Source of the DNA: Mucidula mucida
Taxonomy: Eukaryota > Basidiomycota > Agaricomycetes > Agaricales > Physalacriaceae
DNA: 64,000 bases
Assembly (NCBI GenBank): GCA_015501055.1
Contig: JADNYV010000166.1
Span: forward strand, 16,564 to 80,563
Reading direction: 5' to 3'
Below the pieces are notes generated by a model, which saw only the letters and a list, made by a program, of their open reading frames with translations, had not been told where the DNA came from and did not search any database. Shown here piece by piece: positions 57,001-64,000 of the stretch. Position 1 is the stretch's first letter; each line of letters opens with the position of its first letter. Both the position numbers and the translations under genes were made by a program.

Positions 57001-59068
57001 CTGATTGCCGTCACGGACAAAGTTGAAGTCACTGGAAAGCTATAAGACAATGCAAATATAAGAGATAGAAAGAAGCGTACCATTCGTAGTCCTCGTCAAC
57101 GCAAGAGCAGTTATCTTCATGCTCGATCGGATCGGTGAATTTCTCCCCCACATAGCAGTCAGCGTTGGGCTTTCTACGCTTATACCATTGCTAATAAAAG
57201 GTCAAACGTGGAATAAAGATAATACATCGCACGAACCTTGTGTCCCATCAAACAATCGCGATTCCCAGCCCGGGCATACCACTCCTCGAAGTCGTTATTG
57301 CTGCACTTTCTTGAGCGAGTAGCAGCGAAATCCAGATGTACAACAACAAATCGTCCAACATCACCAGCCTGGTCCTTCCTCGCGACCTGTCCCACCAACA
57401 AGAACTTTTGACTCGTCGAGTCCGGCACAGTCGTAAGAGCGCGAGCGCGCATCTTGATCCCGAGATCATACTCCTTCCAAGTGTTTCCAAGATCCAGGGA
57501 GTAGACCACCTTGGATACGCCATCCTCATCATTGACCGCAACAATGACACTGCCCGAATCGCCAAACTCGTACTTGTGGGCATCGTCGCGGATCTTTCTC
57601 CATGTCACCCCGGCGTCGGTGCTGATGTAGGTGTCGCAATCTTCGTAGGGAAGGAGAACATCACCGATGGAGCCCACACCCATTGCGAGACCGGGTGCCG
57701 GCGAAGAAAATATACGACCGAAGTTGTGGGGTGTAGTGACGGAATGAAGGTGAAGGGTACAGTCAGACGCGCCGCAGTTGGGTGCTTTGATAGGCTGCCA
57801 AGAGCTGCCATCGTCGAAAGTGATATACGTCTTGAGACGCTTTTCAGCTCCGCGACCTTCGACGTCCTCGGCGTTGGACACGACATTTGCCAGGCCGACA
57901 CCTTCTATGCCATAGAGTCGTTCGTAATCCACATAGCCCATTTCGTTGCGGTTGGTGTCCTTGAGACTCTCCACAAAGAACGTGCCATTGGAATTGCTCA
58001 CGAAGAGCGTTCCGATTGCACTCTGATCTTGAAGAACGACGTCCACAGCAAGCGAATGGGTCGTACTCTCGACTATAGTGTACGCGTTTTCGCGAAGCTG
58101 CGCGGATGACGCGTGAGGGAACTGCGCCTTGGCCCAAGTTTTGGTATCGACCGTGACGTAGAGCAGCATGTCGCCATTGCTATTTCCAGAAAGGTCCTTG
58201 AGTGCCACCACTGCGTATTTGCTAACTATGGCAAATGCGATGACACCCTTGGAGTTCTTGCCAATTCCAAGCTCTTCGACGCGTAACTCGTCTTCGAAAA
58301 AGTCCGTACTGGAGAAGAGGCGGGACGAAGAAAGGGCGTGGGCGCCATTGACTGCACTAGTGTCGAAGGCTACGCAGTAGATTAGATCGGCATGGGCCTC
58401 GTGTTTGAAGTCGACGCTGCTGTGGGCGAATTGGCAGCGAGATGTTTCGGAGAGAAGAAGCTTTGGCTCGTCGCTGAAGGCCTCCTTGGTGTAATACGTC
58501 TGCATGAATTAGTACAGCATTTAACATCTATATTACATACTCACCTCGTCGTGGCATACGTTCCCCCAACCTATGCGTTCACAGGCCGTGCCCTGATACA
58601 GAATATATCCAAATTTCTTGGGATCTGAATGGAAAGAGAGCGGCCGCGAGACAAGCGAAGGCTGTAATGGGACTTCGAATGCCCGCCAAGTTTTGCCGCG
58701 GTCCTCTGTGCGATAATGGCGCTTTCCTCTAGTAAGCACAAACGCCTGCGATGCACCATTTAACACGTTTCTCGATAGAAGAAGGCTCCTGTACGCACAT
58801 AACGATTGTCAAATGGATGTTCAATAACCATCGCTGCATCTCCCTTCGGAATATCCGGTGCCGCATTCCACGACTTCCCCTCATCCTGCGTAACATACAG
58901 AATCCCTTCGACCGAATCTAGATACACGGCGGTCTCGCTGTCGTCGAAGAAAAAGAGGCGCCCGGGGAGGTTTTGGAAGGAATTAATGGAGTGAGTCGGA
59001 TTCTGTGCCAGCACGACCGCAAACAGCGTCGAGAGCAGGCAACAGAGGTGCCATCCTCGTAAGATCAT
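54001..59068 (-). CDS. VPS10: VPS10-type vacuolar/endosomal sorting receptor, full length
   Basis: Sixteen exons fit with every phase agreeing: 59,068-58,799; 58,745-58,545; 58,499-57,237; 57,190-57,081; 57,031-56,850; 56,800-56,766; 56,717-56,667; 56,615-56,025; 55,976-55,878; 55,831-55,552; 55,501-55,431; 55,385-54,938; 54,890-54,799; 54,751-54,642; 54,592-54,293; 54,238-54,001 (1446 residues). A signal peptide ([14 protein letters not shown]) is followed by two VPS10 beta-propeller domains with Asp boxes ([48 protein letters not shown]). Cys-rich 10CC-type segments follow each. A membrane span ([20 protein letters not shown]), a second hydrophobic stretch and a cytoplasmic tail ending LRFEDERE complete it. 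By family it carries hydrolases such as carboxypeptidase Y from Golgi to endosome/vacuole. Confidence 0.93.
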
Positions 59069-59469
59069 GGTGGTCAGTAGCTGAGAGCGAATATGCGCGT
59101 GTCTCGGTACGCAGCTGCCCTTACGCGGTTGCACAGCCACCGTCGTTCTAGGCAAAACTCCGGCCACGTCGTTCCTTGCTAAATTGCCCGGAAGCTTTAG
59201 TGTCACCTCCGTTTGAAGTTTGAACTCTCCGTCTCTGATGATTTCGTTTGTACATCACGGTCGACGCCAACCAGCCGTTCTGTTCTGTATCACCAACATA
59301 CAGCCTTAATCTTTGCGACATATCTCCGGGAAAAGATCAAAACAAAACTCGTACGGGCAGGACACGACAGTACTAGATGCATTCAAGCACTGGATACAGT
59401 AGAAAAATGTTCATTAGTTCAGCTCAACATACCATATACGTTGGTTCGGCTACACCCTGTTCCTTCCCT
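59069..59469. promoter_or_regulatory. VPS10 upstream region
   Basis: About 400 bp between the VPS10 ATG and the minus-strand FunK1 relic. It must contain the VPS10 promoter; no TATA box is evident. Short frames have no resemblance to known families. Confidence 0.4.
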
Positions 59470-60730
59470 CTAGTGCAATATCTCGAAGGGCCAGCACTTT
59501 ATGGTTCGTTCCCTGCATACGCTTGTGGGCGCACATAAAGAACGATTGATGACCTCATAGTAATTCTCCTGTATCAACTCCTTCGGATCCCAGTGCACCT
59601 CAGGCTCCGAACGAAATACTTCCGACTGCTCGACGACATGATAGCAATAAGCTAGGTTTTCAAAGCATCTGACACTCTGAGACAGCTCAAAGTAGTCTCT
59701 GCCATACACCTCCATTACAGCGCTCAAAACTTCGTAATAGACAGACCCGCAGTTTCGTATGAAGAAATAACGATCGAGAGAGTGGGCCAAAATACAGTCA
59801 TAATGTCGTTCACGTTCCTCCGGGGTGAGCCACCCGGGGAGATGGCTTAGTAAAAACCAAAGATTGATCCAAAGGACAGACTCAAGGTCATGAAGAGTGT
59901 TCTTGAAGCACGAGACCTTCTGGTAGGGAAGGCATAAATCCCCAGAGCAGAAATCTTCTTTGAGGACTGGAGCGGGTAAAAAAGATAGAACCCTTCTTCA
60001 TACTCCACTGCCATAAATCCAGGCGTGCCCTAAGACTAATCAATGACAAAAAACGCACGGTGAGCGGAATGGCTGGCGCCTTGTGTAACGCACAGGCGGC
60101 GCATATTCGAGATCAACGATCTCTTATTTGGCCTTCATAAAAGGCATTCCCGGGGCTGATATCGCGATGAACGAACCCAGCCAGTGCACGCGTTCAAGAC
60201 CTGAAAAGAAAGACCAGCTTCAGTCCAAATAAAAGGCTCCTGAGCTGAGATTACTTGAACCAACTGAGCCAACGCATATGTGAAGTCGGCATAAGTCTCG
60301 AATGTCATACAAAGATTTCTCTACGCCGTGAAAGATGCTGCGACGACTCATGCCCGAGTCTTTCGACAATTCATATTGGCTTCACTCGTTCGTTGTGGCT
60401 CTTTGTACCTTCCGCCAAATGATAGACCTCCCTGAAAGTTGTCGGGGGTGAAAGGGATCGTTAACGTCCTCTCCTGCCTCTGAGTGAGGTAAAAAGCTTC
60501 GTAGTGTCCAGTAGTTGTATCGAAATCTAGCCCTGTCGCTTTCCAGACTCGTGAAGCGCGGGTAACGACGTGTGAATCCGACAATGCGAGGATATGGGAC
60601 AGTGCGCCCCTACGGAGAGTCAATACGAGTTGGACTTCATGTGCTGTCGAAGAAGATATCACGATGATGGTGAGTGTCAACAAAGGAAATCCACACCGCG
60701 CTTTGGTCTTTAGTCCAGTCACATGATCTT
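59470..60730 (-). pseudogene. FunK1 relic of the second subfamily, minus strand
   Basis: 60,710-60,380 reads SHVVTRASRVWKATGLDFDT and ends in a frame break (N-lobe). 60,345-60,240 carries the exon before the catalytic loop. 60,215-60,120 is a catalytic-loop exon whose HRDISPGN is shifted out of frame. 59,790-59,470 gives a C-lobe (RCFENLAYCYHVVEQSEVF, HWDPKELIQENYYE). It pairs with the + strand relic at 23,660-24,320, showing that a second FunK1 lineage existed here. No intact frame spans the domains. Confidence 0.75.
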
Positions 60731-61559
60731 TTGAAGCCGAGCGAGCTTGACAATGAGAAGAGAACAAAGCGGCCAATGAGTCAAGGCCAGCTCGACATTC
60801 ACATAGACACTGCTGCCTGGAACAACTTCTGTCCTCCGAGCACTGGCCAGAAGAGAAAAAGAACGATCAAAAAGGCAGGGTAGAAGTTCCCATAACCTCG
60901 CTCTTCGACGACTTTACCTGAGAGTACTGGAAGAATAAGCGGACTACTCGGAGAGTTTCGTGTATTCGGGCTCTCTGATTATAATCAGAACGTCAATGAA
61001 TGCTCTTCCGTGTCCTGGTGGTCAGCCACAAAGCGACAGCTTGCGATCATAGCAAGCGCAAACACTTCTTGGACTGACTTGGCGTGCTCGACAGTCAACA
61101 ACCAGCCTCATTAGACTGCCAGTACTTTGCTATAAACTAGAGCGAACTTGGATCTGACTTCCTACTCTGCCAAATCGACGAATTCCTAGTGCGCTGGCCG
61201 GGTCCGATGAACGCACCGAACTGTCCCGATTATCGCGCTCTTCAATTGAGCTGTATTCACGTTTTGATGTTCTTATTCCATTCTACAGGTTGAACGGTGA
61301 CGAAATCCGTGCAGACAAGATCCACATTGACGGTCGATGAGTCTGTAGTGTACACTGGACCGCGGCATTTCCTCCTAAAGTCTTTGCTATTCGAAAAAGC
61401 ACTGAAAGTGGAACCAAAAGTTGTCAGTGGTGTACCCAGTTTCCGATCAACTGGACTACAACGGACGATATCCGTATGATCATGCTTCTAGTCTTATGAT
61501 AAGAAGGATATAAAGCTACAGTCTCGTTTTCGACGAGATGGTTTCCATCCTTCTCCACA
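60731..61559. other. Spacer with a FunK1 tail scrap and an OMT promoter
   Basis: 60,848-60,883 encodes QKRKRTIKKAG on the + strand, like FunK1 basic tails. The rest holds no recognised gene. GGATATAAAGC at about 61,507 lies 50 bp before the O-methyltransferase ATG and is a plausible TATA box. Confidence 0.4.
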
Positions 61560-63384
61560 ATGACTTCCTCCCCCCCTCTTGCGCACTCTCGTTGATATCA
61601 TCTCATCCGGAGTGAAGGATATCGAGGACACCTGTGCGCGCAAGAATCTGGAATTCCCCGGTCTAGATGGCGCTTTTGAAGGCACTCAGGATATAGAGGC
61701 AACGAAAGACGTGCCTGAAGTAGCTCAGGCTATCTGCACTATCGTTGCTGCTGCAAGTCATCTAACGGCGCTCGTACAGCCTGCGCAGACGTCTATGATG
61801 GCGGCTATAATGCAGGTACGTTGTCTTGGTACTGAAAAGCATGAAATACGGTCTTGACAGATGTCTCAGTTTAACGTATCCGCTGCATTATTCACGGCAG
61901 AAGCACTGAGCGTAACCGAAATACTTCGTGACGTTGGAAATACTGCGAGTGTTCTTTCGCTTCGCAGTTACCGTCTATTCACGACGCTGATAGGGTATGA
62001 ACGTCGTGGATATTGCCTCTCGTGCCGGGACTTCTCCGAAGAAACTGGGTGCGGTTTGCGTTCAACGGTTTATTGATGACACTGCCTAAAAGTCCTTCAG
62101 CGCACGTTCTGCGTCTTTTAGCTACGGAGCACATCTTATGGAAGTAGCGCCAGATTTTTTGCCAACAATCGTATTTCGTCTTTGCTGGACTCGGGCAAGC
62201 CACTGTCGGAAGTGTTAGACCCGTCAGTATCTTCTTTCGTAAGATCATCATGATGTACTGAACACTGGATGCCCGATAGATCAAAGGATAAGTACACGGC
62301 ACCGTGCAGTCCTATGCCTGTTATGGTCCAAGGATTGTACGTGTTATCTCAATATACGCGCCCTCGTGACCTACGCGATTATGACTCCAATAGCTGCGAA
62401 AGTGCCAAACTCAGCACACATATGCCCGTGTACATGTCAACTCCTTCATCGCCTTCTCCGACGACCTGAATAAAACTCTATTCAATATGGTCAATAAGAC
62501 GGAACTGACATTTTTCGAATATTTAGGACTCCTGAGAACGCCCACATTAGGCAGAGATTTGGGATTGCCATGGGCACTCAGGTACTCTTACCATGAACGG
62601 TAAGTGGTGTCATGGACTTCTTCCTTTTCTCACGTTATTCGAGGTTTTGATTGGCATTCTGTACCTGAGAGTGCCATTGTGGTCGACGTCGGTGGTGGAG
62701 TTGGAAGGGCGTCTTTACCTATCGCAAGGACGTGTCTGGCTCACCATCAATGTCCAAGATTTACCAACTTGAGAACGATATGCACAACATTAGTCTCTGC
62801 CTTGGTCCTCCATCCGCGATACCTGATCAGTAGTTCAGTTCTGGAAAGCCGAATTTCCGGAGGCGCTTAGAACCGGTCGCGTCGAGTTTCAAGGTCAGCC
62901 TTCGCATCAGTTCTTGATGAATTTAGGGATGATAATGTGGCGCATGTTAGTACAAGACTTTTTCGGAACACAGCGTCCAAGGTGCTGATGTATATCTTCT
63001 GAGATCGATATTGCACGACTGGAGTGACGTTTACTGTGCGAAAATTCTCAACCGCCTTCGAGAAGCAGCACGTCCACGATCAAAGCTTGTGGTAGTCGAC
63101 GCAGTCCTTTCATACGCTGTTCAGTCTGATGTGGTTCTTCTTGCGAACCTGGACATGCGAATTTACGGGGCACGCGTACTCGGTACATGTGCATGATTTA
63201 TCCTCCTGATACTACCTGTAGTGTTGACTTTGGTGTTAGATGATAATGGTCAAGAACGGACACTGCCAGAGTTCGAGCGATTGTTTGAGGAGAGCGGCTG
63301 GCGGCTGGAGAGCGTGAAGCGTCCTGATATGTCATACCAGTCTTTCATTGTTGCAGTTCCTTCAGATGTACCTATGAATTGAAA
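61560..63384 (+). pseudogene. SAM-dependent O-methyltransferase pseudogene
   Basis: The ATG at 61,560 leads into a run of C; one C too many puts the domain frame (LRTLVDIISSGVKDIEDTCA, AAASHLTALVQPAQTSMMAA) out of phase. An intron at 61,816-61,860 is followed by MSQFNVSAALFTAEALSVTE. Then come MNVVDIASRAGTSPKKLG, a decayed middle, FFEYLGL, the SAM motif VVDVGGGVGRASLPIA (62,675-62,730), ILHDWSDVYCAKILNRLREA with SKLVVVDAVLSY (63,005-63,110), and the C-terminus GQERTLPEFERLFEESGW to PSDVPMN and stop. A two-base loss (CAGCGTCC versus CAGCGCGTCC) and other breaks make it inactive. It resembles fungal secondary-metabolism O-methyltransferases. Confidence 0.82.
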
Positions 63385-64000
63385 TGCATTGTTTAAATCC
63401 GAGTCATTAGCATTGTGATTCATCTGGAAATGCCTTCTGGCTATATACATCATCTTCTGCGCGACCGGCCCGGAGACCAATTTTTCCTTCTCCCGTCGTC
63501 TTCGTTTCTGGGATAGTATTAGCGGACACTCAAACGAACGCGCGTCTCGCCTTCGGTGCGTGCAGGACATGCATAATTCGTCGTCTTCGCTATGATATTC
63601 GCGAATTGTTGCCTGGTCAGGACGGGCCTTCCACTGTCCAGTTTCGCGGTATGACGAGCAATTTGCAGCAAGCTGCGTTATCGCACTGGGCTGCTGAGAT
63701 ATTGACCAACGGCGACGATCCCTTAGATCATCTATCATCTGCTCCATTGCATCCCTTGTTCTGTCGTTTCTTGAGGATATGCCTGACCTCGGTTTCGAAT
63801 TTGCTGCTTTGTCTGAAAGAAAACAATAATTTGCCAGGTATATTTGCAGCTCAGGTAGTCGGGGTCGGTCCTTGCAGCAGGTAGAAACTCTTGGGTTCCT
63901 GATGACACACGGTTACCTAGCGGTTGGCGCCACAGCGTTCATGCGTTAGAGCCCGTTGCGGTAGTCTAGTCTCTTTCTTCCGATAATCATCCTCGCCTGC
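63385..64000. other. Unassigned right end of the window
   Basis: After the O-methyltransferase the repeat similarity stops near 63,425. A + strand frame at 63,606-63,840 (SNLQQAALSHWAAEILTNGD) and an overlapping minus-strand frame (63,747-63,440) both look compositionally plausible. I recognise neither. A gene may begin here and continue beyond the window. Confidence 0.25.

Noticed and set aside
57336..58109. Plus-strand frame of 257 codons
   Set aside because: Antisense of VPS10 exon 3.
63440..63747. Minus-strand frame at the right end as a gene
   Set aside because: No recognisable domain. It overlaps the O-methyltransferase end and competes with an equally plausible + strand frame.
1..64000. 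CRISPR arrays, rRNA genes, bacterial operons or viral genes
   Set aside because: No regularly spaced repeats, no rRNA-like stretches and no bacterial or viral gene organisation were seen.

Overview
This is nuclear DNA from a basidiomycete fungus, most likely an Agaricomycete. The evidence is many introns of about 50 bp with GT..AG ends, several FunK1-type fungal protein kinases, a complete VPS10 sorting-receptor gene, a tRNA-Gly(GCC) with a short intron after the anticodon, a DIRS-like tyrosine-recombinase retroelement, solo LTRs and an apparently intact hAT transposon. I see no prokaryotic operons, CRISPR arrays or rRNA.

Layout. 1-14,800: a duplicated module in which a FunK1 kinase is followed by an SF2 (RecQ-like) helicase. 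Two helicase copies, 1-2961 and 10,649-13,610, are almost identical; the first has a one-base frameshift. FunK1 copies lie at 3148-5834 (A, frameshifted), 8013-10,675 (B, intact) and 13,612-14,802 (E, no N-lobe, HRD changed to HRA). 14,803-20,000: repeated flank plus a VPS10 paralogue cut off at its 5' end. 20,364-23,048: FunK1 C, intact. 23,060-33,480: a repeat graveyard with a FunK1 relic, a CpG-decayed VPS10 3' fragment, a decayed DIRS-like element, an inverted O-methyltransferase fragment, and four LTR or LTR-like insertions with recognisable 5-bp target duplications. 33,840-44,890: a GMC oxidoreductase split by about 9.3 kb; the block between its two pieces holds two inverted HMG-box relics, a small membrane-protein gene and the tRNA-Gly. 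45,405-48,089: FunK1 D, intact. 48,160-52,727: hAT transposon. 54,001-59,068: full-length VPS10 (16 exons, all phases consistent). 59,470-60,730: a FunK1 relic. 61,560-63,384: an O-methyltransferase pseudogene. The last 575 bases are unassigned.

The window reads as a dynamic array in which an ancestral neighbourhood (O-methyltransferase 3' end, FunK1, VPS10, helicase) was copied and shuffled several times. The last O-methyltransferase exon lies just upstream of three FunK1 promoters. FunK1 copies are mosaics of one another, which suggests gene conversion. Paralogous blocks supply empty sites that define several insertions to the base. Genes that look functional are FunK1 B, C and D, helicase copy 2, VPS10 copy 2, the hAT transposase, the 229-residue membrane protein and probably the tRNA. 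I worked by eye; exon models were checked for splice signals and reading phase, not by alignment software.
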